A DNA stretch of 16,871 bases from Bacteroides sp. Lineage in GTDB: Bacteria; Bacteroidota; Bacteroidia; Bacteroidales; Bacteroidaceae. The DNA is taken from positions 1 through 16,871 of the forward strand of contig DXOJ01000827.1 of assembly GCA_019412865.1 (NCBI GenBank), written 5' to 3'. The notes beneath the pieces are model-generated. The model saw only the letters and a list, made by a program, of their open reading frames with translations, was not told the DNA's origin and searched no databases. Positions 8,715-16,857 of this stretch are shown in pieces (position 1 is the stretch's first letter; every line of letters begins with the position of its first letter). The position numbers and the translations under genes are program-made.

Positions 8715-11700
8715 ATGAAACAGAAGATTCGATTTAAGTTGACGGATAGATACTTAGTCCTACTAATATGCTTTTTAGGATATATATCAACCGTATCAGC
8801 ACAGTCTCATAAAATTTCCGGTGTGGTAGTTGATGAAGGAAAGTCTCCTATCATTGGAGCTACAATCCAAGTGAAGGGTGCTAACAACGGAACCATTACA
8901 GACATTGACGGTAACTTCTCGCTGGAAGTAAAAAATCCCAAGACCCAGTTACAGATATCGTATATCGGATTTACTACTATAACTGTTCCGGTACAGTTAA
9001 AAGGGAAGATGACGATTACAATGCAGGAAGCATCACGCAATTTGGACGAGGTGGTGGTCATCGGCTATGGAACTGTTCGTAAATCCGACCTTTCCGGTTC
9101 GGTAAGTGCTGTCAGTATGAAGAATGAAGCTGAGATTATGCCTATCACAAGTGCCGACCAGTTTTTGCAGGGACGTATAGCGGGCGTCAGTATCGCAGCT
9201 AACAGTGGTGCACCCGGAGCGGGCATGAATATTCAAATACGTGGTGTCTCTACACTGTCAGGCAATACAGACCCGCTTTATGTAGTCGACGGTTTCCCGA
9301 TAGAGGCTGCAACAGCAAGTGTAAATGGTGGCACCAGTGAGTTGAGCCAACAGCCGGCGATGAATCCGCTAGCTTCCATCAATCCCAATGATATTGAATC
9401 TATCCAGGTTCTGAAAGATGCTTCCGCAACGGCTATTTATGGTTCACGTGCTACGAACGGAGTTATTCTGATCACAACCAAACAGGGAAAAGAAGGAAAA
9501 GTCAATGTGAATTACAATGCCCGTGTAGATATTTCCAACATTTCCAAACGCTATAATTTACTGAATGCTCATGACTATGCGCTTTTTGAGAATGAATTGG
9601 ATCGAACCTCTAACGGCTACGATATGCAAGGAAACGTCATTCCAAGTACAAAAGTCCCCAGACATACAGATGATGCCTTGGAAAGATATAAGATTTATTC
9701 AACTGACTGGCAGGACTTAATGTACCAGACGGCAGTATCTCAGGACCACCAGTTGGCTGTCAATGGTGGTAACAAGATGACTCAATATAATATTACTGCC
9801 GGCTACACCGATCAAGAAGGTATTATTATGAATACTGGACTCGAACGTTATTCTTTCCGTCTGAATCTTAAATCTGAGCTTGCCAAGCGTTTAGTTTTGC
9901 AACTGAACACAAGTTATTCACAGACTGAGCAGAAGCAAACGTCGCACTCTCAATCTTCAAGTATGAACCAAATGGTACGGCGTATTTTGACTACCAAACC
10001 GACATTAATGCCTGGAGATCAAATTTATGAAGATGAAAATGTGGAATATGTTCCGGCAGACAATCCTTATATTATGGCGACCGAACTAAAAGACATTCTT
10101 CAACAACGGTTCTTCATACTGAATGCATCTTTGACATATAACTTTGGTAAAGGGCTTTCCTGGAAAGGTGCCGGTAGCTTCAACCGCACAGACGGTTCGC
10201 GTTCTACTTATTATCCAATAGGTACCAATGCTGGAAACAGTGCCCATGGTATGGCATTTCGTGGAGAAGACAATCGCCAGAATATTGTATTGGAAACGAC
10301 GGTTAATTATGATCGTAAATTTAAGAAGCATCATCACATCAATGCTGTCTTGGGATATACGCATGAAGACCGTCAGAGAAAGACACTGGCAATTCAGGTA
10401 GGTGATTTTGCAGGCAATGACTTGTTGTACTACGCTATCGGAGAAGGAACGAATACGATGGACAAATCCAGTTCAGTCATTCAAACTAAACTTTCCTCTT
10501 TCTTAGGACGTATGAACTACACCCTGTATGACCGTTATATTTTCACGGCAACCGGACGCTACGACGGTTCTTCTTTGTTGGCAAGTGGAAACAGGTGGAG
10601 TTTCTTTCCATCATTTGCAGTAGCCTGGCGCATTAATCAAGAGAAGTTCATGAAAGACATACCTGCTATCTCTAATATTAAGCTACGTTTGAGCTATGGT
10701 GTTACAGGTAACCAAAGCATTGCTTATGCTGCTCCGCTCGCCATTATGAACCATGTCCGCTCTTATTCCGGAGGTGCAGTGACTCACGGTATGGTCAACG
10801 GGAAGCTGGCTAATCCTAATTTAGGTTGGGAAAGTACTGCTACCTACAATGCCGGACTGGATTTAGGTTTTATAGACAACCGTTTTAGAGTAACCATGAA
10901 TGTATATCAACGTACTACCAAAGATATGCTGATGAATTTTGGACTGCCTTTATCATCCGGATACGGTTCTATACCTTACAATATGGGAAAAATGACCAAT
11001 AAAGGATTTGAGCTGGAAGCCAGTGCGGATATTCTGACAGGTCGCGTAAAATGGACTCTTGGAGGAAACATATACCTGAACCGTAATAAAGTAGACGATA
11101 TCAGCGGCAATGAGTTACTGGGAACCTCCTATCTTGCAGGTGGCGGTGTATTCAGCCAAAGCATACATATCACTAAAGCCGGTTATCCGGTAGGCAGCTT
11201 CTATGGCTACGTAGTGGATGGTGTTTATCAGAATGAAGCAGAAGCAAAACTGGCTCCATTTGATACTCCACAAGCTACTCCGGGTTCTTTGAGATTCAAA
11301 GATATTAGTGGACCCGACGGGCTGCCGGATGGAAAAATAACTTCTGACGATATGACTATCATCGGTACGGCAGAACCGAAATTCAATTATGGTATTAATT
11401 CTGAGCTATCTTGGAAGGGCCTGACATTATCCATGATTTTCACGGGCCGTGTAGGAGGTGATATCGCCAATTTGAACCGTTATTTCTTGGATTCTTTTAC
11501 AGATACCAACGACAATATTCGTGCTGAGGCTTGGGAAGGAAGATGGCAGGGCGAAGGAACCAGTAACTTTTATCCGGCAGTAAACGGTTCGCAAGGCAGT
11601 TCTTACTTTAACAAGCGTTTCTCTACCTTCTTGCTTGAAGATGGTTCATTTTTCCGTCTGAAGAATCTGACACTCGCCTACCAGTTTAGCTTGAAAAAAC

Positions 11701-11879
11701 TACGATGGTTACGTAGTGTACGTGTATTCGGTACCGTTACCAATGTCTTTACAATCACTAATTATAGCGGTTACGATCCGGAAGTCAGCATTACTTCGGG
11801 CGCTATGTCACCTAATGTTGACTATGCTGCTTATCCTTCTAGCCGTACGTATTCTATGGGTATAAATCTAGCTTTTTAA
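8715..11879 (+). CDS. susC-like: SusC/RagA-like TonB-dependent outer-membrane transporter
   Basis: Imports oligosaccharides across the outer membrane using TonB energy (1054 aa, normal for the family). ATG 8715 gives a good signal peptide (MKQKIRFKL..., cleaved near VSA-Q, residue 29); an in-frame ATG at 8694 adds seven residues. Domains: carboxypeptidase-D regulatory-like beta-sandwich (about 33-105, with IIGATIQVKG and TDIDGNFSL), then NLDEVVVIGYG (about 109-119), the plug with LYVVDGFPI and IQVLKDASATAIYGSRA, and a long C-terminal beta-barrel ending in an aromatic residue (GINLAF). These are hallmark SusC features. No anti-sigma-binding N-terminal extension is present, so it is not expected to signal to an ECF sigma factor. 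susD follows 18 bases later; the pair should form the membrane import complex for this PUL. Confidence 0.96.
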   Translation: MKQKIRFKLTDRYLVLLICFLGYISTVSAQSHKISGVVVDEGKSPIIGATIQVKGANNGTITDIDGNFSLEVKNPKTQLQISYIGFTTITVPVQLKGKMTITMQEASRNLDEVVVIGYGTVRKSDLSGSVSAVSMKNEAEIMPITSADQFLQGRIAGVSIAANSGAPGAGMNIQIRGVSTLSGNTDPLYVVDGFPIEAATASVNGGTSELSQQPAMNPLASINPNDIESIQVLKDASATAIYGSRATNGVILITTKQGKEGKVNVNYNARVDISNISKRYNLLNAHDYALFENELDRTSNGYDMQGNVIPSTKVPRHTDDALERYKIYSTDWQDLMYQTAVSQDHQLAVNGGNKMTQYNITAGYTDQEGIIMNTGLERYSFRLNLKSELAKRLVLQLNTSYSQTEQKQTSHSQSSSMNQMVRRILTTKPTLMPGDQIYEDENVEYVPADNPYIMATELKDILQQRFFILNASLTYNFGKGLSWKGAGSFNRTDGSRSTYYPIGTNAGNSAHGMAFRGEDNRQNIVLETTVNYDRKFKKHHHINAVLGYTHEDRQRKTLAIQVGDFAGNDLLYYAIGEGTNTMDKSSSVIQTKLSSFLGRMNYTLYDRYIFTATGRYDGSSLLASGNRWSFFPSFAVAWRINQEKFMKDIPAISNIKLRLSYGVTGNQSIAYAAPLAIMNHVRSYSGGAVTHGMVNGKLANPNLGWESTATYNAGLDLGFIDNRFRVTMNVYQRTTKDMLMNFGLPLSSGYGSIPYNMGKMTNKGFELEASADILTGRVKWTLGGNIYLNRNKVDDISGNELLGTSYLAGGGVFSQSIHITKAGYPVGSFYGYVVDGVYQNEAEAKLAPFDTPQATPGSLRFKDISGPDGLPDGKITSDDMTIIGTAEPKFNYGINSELSWKGLTLSMIFTGRVGGDIANLNRYFLDSFTDTNDNIRAEAWEGRWQGEGTSNFYPAVNGSQGSSYFNKRFSTFLLEDGSFFRLKNLTLAYQFSLKKLRWLRSVRVFGTVTNVFTITNYSGYDPEVSITSGAMSPNVDYAAYPSSRTYSMGINLAF

Positions 11880-11897
11880 CATCAAAATACTGAAAAT

Positions 11898-13598
11898 ATG
11901 AAGAAATATATATTATCCTTACTGATAGGAACAGCGCTGCTTTCAAGCTGTTTGGATGTAGATATTGTAGACCGTGTAGAAAAAGAGGACGGATTCTTCA
12001 AAACGGAAGATCATGCCTTGGCGGCTATTAACGGGGTATACTCCACTCTTTACGCTTTCGCTTATCATAAAACAAACTGGGCTATCATACTTCCGACCTA
12101 TGAAGACGCTATGTTCTCTACCGGAAACGCTGTACCTGCCACTGTTTCCAACAATACACACAGTGCTGGTTCCGCTCCAGTTGTTAATTTTTGGGGAGAG
12201 CTATATAATGGCATTAAAAATGCTAATGAAGTAATAGCACGTGTTCCTTCTATTTCCTTCAAAAGTGAAAATGATAAGAATCGGATCATTGCAGAAGCCT
12301 ACTTTCTGAGAGCACTTTATCATTATGACTTAATGCGCTTGTATGGTGGTGTTAATGGTATTCCTATTGTTATTGAGCCTGTAACCGGAATTGAAAACGC
12401 ATATGTACCACAATCTCCCGCGTCTAAAGTTTACGAACAGATAATAAGTGATTTTGAATATGCCGCCGGATTGAACGATGATGATACTCCCCGTTTGCCG
12501 AAACGTTTAGATCCGGCGTACACAAGCGGACGTGTAACTAACGGAGCTGCTCATGCATTTTTGGCGGAAGTCTACTTGACTCTCGGAAGATGGGAGGATG
12601 CAGCCAGAGAAGCCCAAGAGGTGATTTCTTCCGAACAATATACGTTTGTCAATGATTATCAGAATTTATGGGACATTGAGCAAGAGTCATTAGCTCAAAC
12701 CGAACATATCTTCTCAGTACCTTTCTTTCGTGACAAAGATGCTTTAGCAGATCAGTCATTGGGTTCTAATATTGCTCATTTATTTAATCCGGCAGGTGTG
12801 CAGGTTGGTGGTAAATTGGTTTCTGGAAATCCCTATGGAAAAGGAGCAGGAGCTCATAGGGTACAAAAATGGTTTATCAAATATTTTCAGGACGATCAGG
12901 GTAATCTAGGATACAGTGACCCCTCTGTTGATGCATCCATTGATGAATCCAAACTCATTTCTAAAGATTACCGGATTGAGGTTACATTCTGGAGACGTTT
13001 TCAACAAAAGAACAATAATACAGGAGTATTGGGCAATATCGTAACCGTATATCCTGCTGCCGGAGGAAACTCACAGGAGAACTGGGGATATATCCGCAAA
13101 TTTATTGATCCGCAAGGTATCAATAACCGTACCAATGAAAACGATATGCCACGTCTGCGTCTGTCCGATATGTATCTTATAAGAGCAGAAGCATTGAACG
13201 AACTTGGAAAGTACACAGAAGCCTGTCAGGCTATCGATATGGTGCGTGAACGTGCGCGCAAAGCGAACGGAACCGAACGTGCTTATCCGAAGTATATAGG
13301 TTCGGACAGACCCGATAATATCGGACGTACCTTGACCAAACAAGAATTCCGCTGGCTGGTATTCATGGAACGGGGATTGGAATTTGCCGGTGAACAGAAA
13401 CGCTGGTTCGACCTTATTCGTATGAAGTATGATGAAAACACGCAGATGTATGACTACATAAAGGATACATTCATCCCATCACGACCGGCTGCGGATGTAC
13501 AAAAGCAAGGAGTTATGGCTGCAAGAAAGAAATATTTTCCGATACCATTTGCAGAGGTTTCTCGCAATGATGGAGTACAACAAAATCCCGGATACTAA
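11898..13598 (+). CDS. susD-like: SusD/RagB-like nutrient-binding lipoprotein
   Basis: The surface lipoprotein that caps the SusC pore and binds glycan (566 aa). The signal peptide ends in LLSSC (Cys18), followed by LDVDI. Family motifs are the helical AEAYFLRALYHYDLMRLYGG (about 131-150), LAEVYLTLGRWEDA (a TPR-like pair), the C-terminal RLSDMYLIRAEALNELGKYTEA and the LVFMERGLEFAGEQKRWFDL segment that is strongly conserved in SusD proteins. The ending KKYFPIPFAEVSRN...QQNPGY is typical. Length and domain order are complete. Ligand specificity cannot be read from the sequence. Confidence 0.95.
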   Translation: MKKYILSLLIGTALLSSCLDVDIVDRVEKEDGFFKTEDHALAAINGVYSTLYAFAYHKTNWAIILPTYEDAMFSTGNAVPATVSNNTHSAGSAPVVNFWGELYNGIKNANEVIARVPSISFKSENDKNRIIAEAYFLRALYHYDLMRLYGGVNGIPIVIEPVTGIENAYVPQSPASKVYEQIISDFEYAAGLNDDDTPRLPKRLDPAYTSGRVTNGAAHAFLAEVYLTLGRWEDAAREAQEVISSEQYTFVNDYQNLWDIEQESLAQTEHIFSVPFFRDKDALADQSLGSNIAHLFNPAGVQVGGKLVSGNPYGKGAGAHRVQKWFIKYFQDDQGNLGYSDPSVDASIDESKLISKDYRIEVTFWRRFQQKNNNTGVLGNIVTVYPAAGGNSQENWGYIRKFIDPQGINNRTNENDMPRLRLSDMYLIRAEALNELGKYTEACQAIDMVRERARKANGTERAYPKYIGSDRPDNIGRTLTKQEFRWLVFMERGLEFAGEQKRWFDLIRMKYDENTQMYDYIKDTFIPSRPAADVQKQGVMAARKKYFPIPFAEVSRNDGVQQNPGY

Positions 13599-13628
13599 AG
13601 ATATATGTTTAAATTAAGCACTCCCATG

Positions 13629-13635
13629 AAAGGAG
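13629..13635 (+). promoter_or_regulatory. Shine-Dalgarno sequence AAAGGAG
   Basis: A near-perfect purine SD sits nine bases before the ATG at 13645. Most starts in this window show no SD, as is normal for Bacteroides, so this one stands out and fixes the start of the fourth sulfatase. The 46-base gap after susD contains no terminator-like hairpin. Confidence 0.6.
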
Positions 13636-13644
13636 AAATAAATT

Positions 13645-15012
13645 ATGAATAGACTATTTTTGAGTGTTTCTGTTGCATTAAGTGCGACAACTTGCTCTTT
13701 TGCACAGCAAATCACGCAGCCTAATTTGGTGTTGTTCATAGCCGATGATTGTTCATATTACGATTTAGGTTGCTATGGAAGTGTGGATTCGAAAACACCT
13801 AATATAGATAATTTTGCCACACAGGGAGTGCGTTTCACCCAAGCCTATCAAGCTGCTCCTATGTCATCGCCTACCCGCCATAATCTGTATACAGGTTTAT
13901 GGCCTGTGGGTAGCGGAGCTTATCCAAACCATACTTGTGCTGATCAGGGTACTTTAAGCGTTGTGCATCATTTGCATCCATTGGGGTATAAAGTAGCTTT
14001 GATTGGAAAGAAGCATGTTGCTCCAAAGTCAGTATTTCCCTTTGATCTCTACGTGCCTAGTGAAAAGGGGGAATTACATTTTGAAGCTATTCAGAAATTT
14101 ATCGCTGATTGCAAAAGGAAAGGCCAGCCGTTTTGCCTGTTTGTTGCTTCCAATCAGCCACATACCCCTTGGAATAAAGGTGATGTCTCACAGTTCGATC
14201 CGGATAAATTAACTTTGGCACCTATGTATGTAGATGTTCCACAAACACGTCAGGAGTTTACTAAGTATCTTGCAGAAGTCAACTTTATGGATCAGGAGTT
14301 TGGTAACGTACTCTCTATTTTGGAACAGGAAAAGGTCGCTGATCAATCTGTTGTAGTATATTTGAGTGAACAAGGAAACAGTCTGCCTTTTGCCAAATGG
14401 ACTTGTTATGATGCAGGCGTACATTCGGCATGCATTGTCCGCTGGCCGGGAGTAGTCAAACCGGGGAGTGTCAGTGATGCATTAGTAGAATATGTGGATA
14501 TAGTTCCTACTTTTGTCGATATAGCAGGAGGAAAACCGCAGACGAGAGTAGATGGTGAAAGCTTTAAATCTGTTTTGACAGGGAAGAAGAAGGAGCATAA
14601 GAAATATTCTTTCTCTCTTCAGACTAGCAGGGGAATAAATAAAGGTCCGGAGTACTACGGGATACGCTCAGCCTATGATGGAAGATATCGATATATTGTT
14701 AACCTTACTCCGGAGGCAACCTTTCAGAATGCGATGACTGCTACGCCTTTATTTAAAGAATGGAAACAGCTTGCAGAGACAGATGCCCATGCAAAGGCGA
14801 TGACATTCAAGTATCAGCATCGTCCTGCCATTGAATTGTACGACGTACGGAATGATCCATTTTGCATGAACAATTTGGCAGGAGATACGAAATACTCCAA
14901 TATTATTATTCGGCTGGATGCAGAACTAAAGAAATGGATGAAAGCGTGTGGAGACGAAGGGCAAGCTACCGAAATGCGGGCGTTTGATCATATGCCTTCC
15001 AAACAAAAGTGA
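13645..15012 (+). CDS. S1-family sulfatase, N-sulfoglucosamine sulfohydrolase-like, Ser-type
   Basis: A shorter sulfatase (455 aa) with a Sec signal peptide ending near SFA-QQ (residue 20), so periplasmic. Visible residues are D34/D35, the motif S74-S-P-T-R78 (Ser-type, within APMSSPTRHNLYTGLWP), K122 and H124 in IGKKH, and H173 in NQPHTPW. The third metal motif reads E242-Q243 in LSEQGN rather than the usual Asp-Asn, and K251 lies in FAKWTCYD. The APMSSPTRHNLYTG and AKWTCYDAGVH segments resemble proteins annotated as heparan N-sulfatase-like, a group in which I believe the E-Q variant recurs. Substrate is uncertain: the rest of this PUL does not look like a heparin locus, because there is no polysaccharide lyase. 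It is the last gene of the compact operon and has the only clear Shine-Dalgarno. The frame stays open for 41 codons beyond its TGA (see the next feature). Confidence 0.87.
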   Translation: MNRLFLSVSVALSATTCSFAQQITQPNLVLFIADDCSYYDLGCYGSVDSKTPNIDNFATQGVRFTQAYQAAPMSSPTRHNLYTGLWPVGSGAYPNHTCADQGTLSVVHHLHPLGYKVALIGKKHVAPKSVFPFDLYVPSEKGELHFEAIQKFIADCKRKGQPFCLFVASNQPHTPWNKGDVSQFDPDKLTLAPMYVDVPQTRQEFTKYLAEVNFMDQEFGNVLSILEQEKVADQSVVVYLSEQGNSLPFAKWTCYDAGVHSACIVRWPGVVKPGSVSDALVEYVDIVPTFVDIAGGKPQTRVDGESFKSVLTGKKKEHKKYSFSLQTSRGINKGPEYYGIRSAYDGRYRYIVNLTPEATFQNAMTATPLFKEWKQLAETDAHAKAMTFKYQHRPAIELYDVRNDPFCMNNLAGDTKYSNIIIRLDAELKKWMKACGDEGQATEMRAFDHMPSKQK

Positions 15013-15138
15013 TTTGTAAACAGTGTGCAGATTGAAGTAGATACTTCTAATGGTCTTCATCCTATGGGACAATGGATTCAGGAGGATAAATGTTTTATCT
15101 TTGATATTGATGAGGTAAGTTATCTCGCTATCCAATGA
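15013..15138 (+). other. In-frame coding-like extension after the sulfatase stop (possible gene remnant)
   Basis: Directly after the sulfatase TGA (15010-15012) the same frame is open for 41 codons to TGA 15136-15138. The reading looks protein-like (FVNSVQIEVDTSNGLHPMG, then CFIFDIDEVSYLAIQ). Its stop overlaps an ATG at 15135 as ATGA, an arrangement typical of coupled genes. It contains no good start of its own. It may be the 3' scar of a gene lost between the sulfatase and the esterase, or chance. I do not recognise the protein family. The sulfatase itself seems complete without it. Confidence 0.3.
15096..15103 (+). promoter_or_regulatory. Candidate -7 promoter element (TATCTTTG) for the esterase gene
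   Basis: An exact TAnnTTTG match in the 122-base gap after the sulfatase, 85 bases before the preferred esterase start. No clear -33 TTTG lies upstream. It could allow separate expression of the esterase, but the esterase may also be read from the operon promoter, as no terminator is visible in the gap. Confidence 0.3.
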
Positions 15139-15188
15139 CAGATATAAATAAACCTGTTAATTTGAATGAAATGATAAAAAGTATAATA

Positions 15189-16064
15189 ATGCGAATTAAA
15201 CTAATACGGTGTATAGAATTAAAGGCTATTGTAACATTATCTTTAGTTCTTATTAATAGTGGAAACCTATTAATAGGTAGCAACCTGTTTATTAGAGATA
15301 ACAATGATTTAAGTGCAGATACGATTTTGAGATATAATCACTATCCTACAGGTAAACTCTATGTTTATTATTCCAAGGACCAAACGAATCAGAGTTCTCC
15401 GGCTGTTATTTTCTTTTTTGGTGGAGGTTGGAATTCCGGTTCTCCTAAACAATTTGAATCACAAGCCAGTTATTTGAATAAGTATGGAGTAACAGTTGTA
15501 TTAGCTGATTATCGAACCCAAAAGAATGCAGGTACTACTCCTAAAGAAGCTTTAATGGATGCAAAATCAGCTATGCGTTATTTAAAGCAGCATGCAATGT
15601 CCATACATGTTGATCCTGATAAAATATTGGCAGGCGGTGGCTCTGCAGGTGGACATTTGGCTGCTGCAACAGCTTTTTGTCATCAAATTAATAATCCGGA
15701 GGATGATCTTAATGTGTCATCAATTCCTAAAGCTTTGATCCTTTTTAATCCGGTTATAGATAATGGACCTCATGGGTACGGATTCGACAGAGTAAAAGAT
15801 TATTATAGAGATTTTTCTCCTATACATAATATAAAAAAAGATGCTCCTCCTGCTATATTTTTTTTAGGGAGTGAGGATAATATTGTTTTGCTTGAAACGG
15901 CTCTAAAGTTTAAGAAGAAAATGGAACATGTAGGGTCACGTTGCGATTTATTGCTATATCCGGGACAAAAGCACGGTTTCTTTAATGCTAAGTTTGAAGA
16001 ATTTTTTGAAAAAACGATGTCAGCTACTGTGGTCTTCTTGAAATCTTTAGGATATATTAAATAG
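15189..16064 (+). CDS. Secreted alpha/beta-hydrolase esterase
   Basis: A probable carbohydrate esterase, for example a deacetylase of glycan O-acyl groups (291 aa from ATG 15189). In-frame ATGs at 15135 and 15171 are also possible, but from 15189 the basic n-region (MRIKLIRCIELK) and hydrophobic core (AIVTLSLVLI) make a normal signal peptide. The catalytic triad is visible: S152 in GGGSAGG (GxSxG), D230 in LGSEDN and H262 in GQKHGFFN. The oxyanion motif reads FFFGGGW, with Phe77 where the hormone-sensitive-lipase-like group usually has His (HGGGW). The protein therefore belongs to the esterase/lipase group that often accompanies glycosidases and sulfatases. The gene is visibly more AT-rich than the SusC/SusD genes. 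A non-hydrolytic or peptidase role is less likely given the intact triad. Confidence 0.82.
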   Translation: MRIKLIRCIELKAIVTLSLVLINSGNLLIGSNLFIRDNNDLSADTILRYNHYPTGKLYVYYSKDQTNQSSPAVIFFFGGGWNSGSPKQFESQASYLNKYGVTVVLADYRTQKNAGTTPKEALMDAKSAMRYLKQHAMSIHVDPDKILAGGGSAGGHLAAATAFCHQINNPEDDLNVSSIPKALILFNPVIDNGPHGYGFDRVKDYYRDFSPIHNIKKDAPPAIFFLGSEDNIVLLETALKFKKKMEHVGSRCDLLLYPGQKHGFFNAKFEEFFEKTMSATVVFLKSLGYIK

Positions 16065-16263
16065 AGGCTTTTGATTTGCCAGTCGTTTTTTATCGGGGAT
16101 TTTTCCATTTAAGCTGTTTGCATATTAAAAAACACTTAGAATTTGGATATTTCCTCTTTATTATGGTTCATTTCTGATTCGCTTCTGAATCTGCTTCCCA
16201 ACCACTACAATCATTGCTGTCGAATACAATAAACATTTTCTTTATAAAAAATAATATCCGCAG

Positions 16264-16379
16264 GTGCATAAATTAATTCGTCCGCCTATAGACAACGTTT
16301 CGTCCGGCTATAGGCAAACGCAACGTCGGCTATAGGCAAACTTGCGTCCGGCTATAGGCGGACGAATTAATTTATGCAC
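16264..16379. repeat. 116-bp composite inverted-repeat element with 21-23-bp internal repeats
   Basis: Perfect 28-bp inverted arms lie at 16264-16291 and 16352-16379 (GTGCATAAATTAATTCG... and its exact complement). With one bulged base the stem gains three more pairs outward (GCA/TGC). Between and within the arms are four related units starting at 16279, 16301, 16324 and 16345, with consensus close to CGTCCGGCTATAGGCAAAC and spacing of 22, 23 and 21 bases. The third unit is itself bracketed by ACGCAA (16318-16323) and TTGCGT (16342-16347), making nested hairpins. The element is GC-rich within AT-rich DNA. It carries no ORF, no TAnnTTTG promoter in its 60-bp centre on either strand, and no T-tract after the stem. 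It looks like a dispersed intergenic palindromic repeat or small non-autonomous mobile unit; function unknown. Confidence 0.9.
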
Positions 16380-16455
16380 TGCAAAGGATTATTTATTGCA
16401 CAAGCCGGAGCTAAATTTAGCATAGGAACTCTTTATCCAATAAATTATCTACTTT

Positions 16456-16476
16456 CAACTTTTGAGAAAAAAGTTG
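16456..16476. repeat. Small hairpin (8-bp stem)
   Basis: CAACTTTT (16456-16463) and AAAAGTTG (16469-16476) pair perfectly around a five-base loop. No T-tract follows on either strand, so it is a poor terminator. It may be chance in AT-rich DNA. Confidence 0.35.
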
Positions 16477-16701
16477 TCGAGCTATTTTGGTGGCATTTAT
16501 ACTATCATTTATCTCTCTGTATCATTTATAGTTAGGTCAGAAAATGAGAATCAATAAATTTCAAAGTAGAAGTATTCTTCTCCCAAGATAACCTGGATAA
16601 TTGTCGGGAAGCTTCCTTCTAAAAAAAATCCTTGATGAAAAGCCTATGCTGCAGAAAATAATAAGACGATAAAGACACCATATGGAAGCAATGGAAAGGG
16701 A

Positions 16702-16723
16702 CAGCAAACATATACGTTTGCTG
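16702..16723. repeat. Small hairpin (8-bp stem)
   Basis: CAGCAAAC (16702-16709) and GTTTGCTG (16716-16723) pair perfectly around a six-base loop (ATATAC). It lies about 130 bases before a candidate promoter at 16850, so it could be an operator for a gene beyond the window. No T-tract follows. Confidence 0.4.
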
Positions 16724-16849
16724 CTGTATATAGCCTAATAATAATGGAAGTAGTAATACCAAAGTATATGATGACATTACTTCATAATGAAACACCCTTT
16801 CTCCAGCATTACTTATGAGGGCGTAATCTGAACTCTGTCCCCAAACAAT

Positions 16850-16857
16850 TATCTTTG
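16850..16857 (+). promoter_or_regulatory. Candidate -7 promoter element (TATCTTTG) near the window edge
   Basis: An exact TAnnTTTG match 14 bases from the window end, with the same octamer as the candidate before the esterase. It would drive a gene outside the window. The ATG at 16862 is too close to be a normal start from this promoter. Confidence 0.25.

Noticed and set aside
16279..16366. CRISPR array
   Set aside because: Only four units on a 21-23-bp period with almost no spacer between them, inside a palindrome, and no cas genes.
16264..16379. Invertible promoter segment (phase-variable switch) bounded by the 28-bp arms
   Set aside because: The 60-bp centre has no TAnnTTTG match on either strand, is itself made of repeats, and no invertase gene is nearby.
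16374..16535. A 53-codon ORF starting in the right arm of the palindrome
   Set aside because: The start lies in the repeat, the protein is not recognisable, and no ribosome-binding or promoter evidence supports it.
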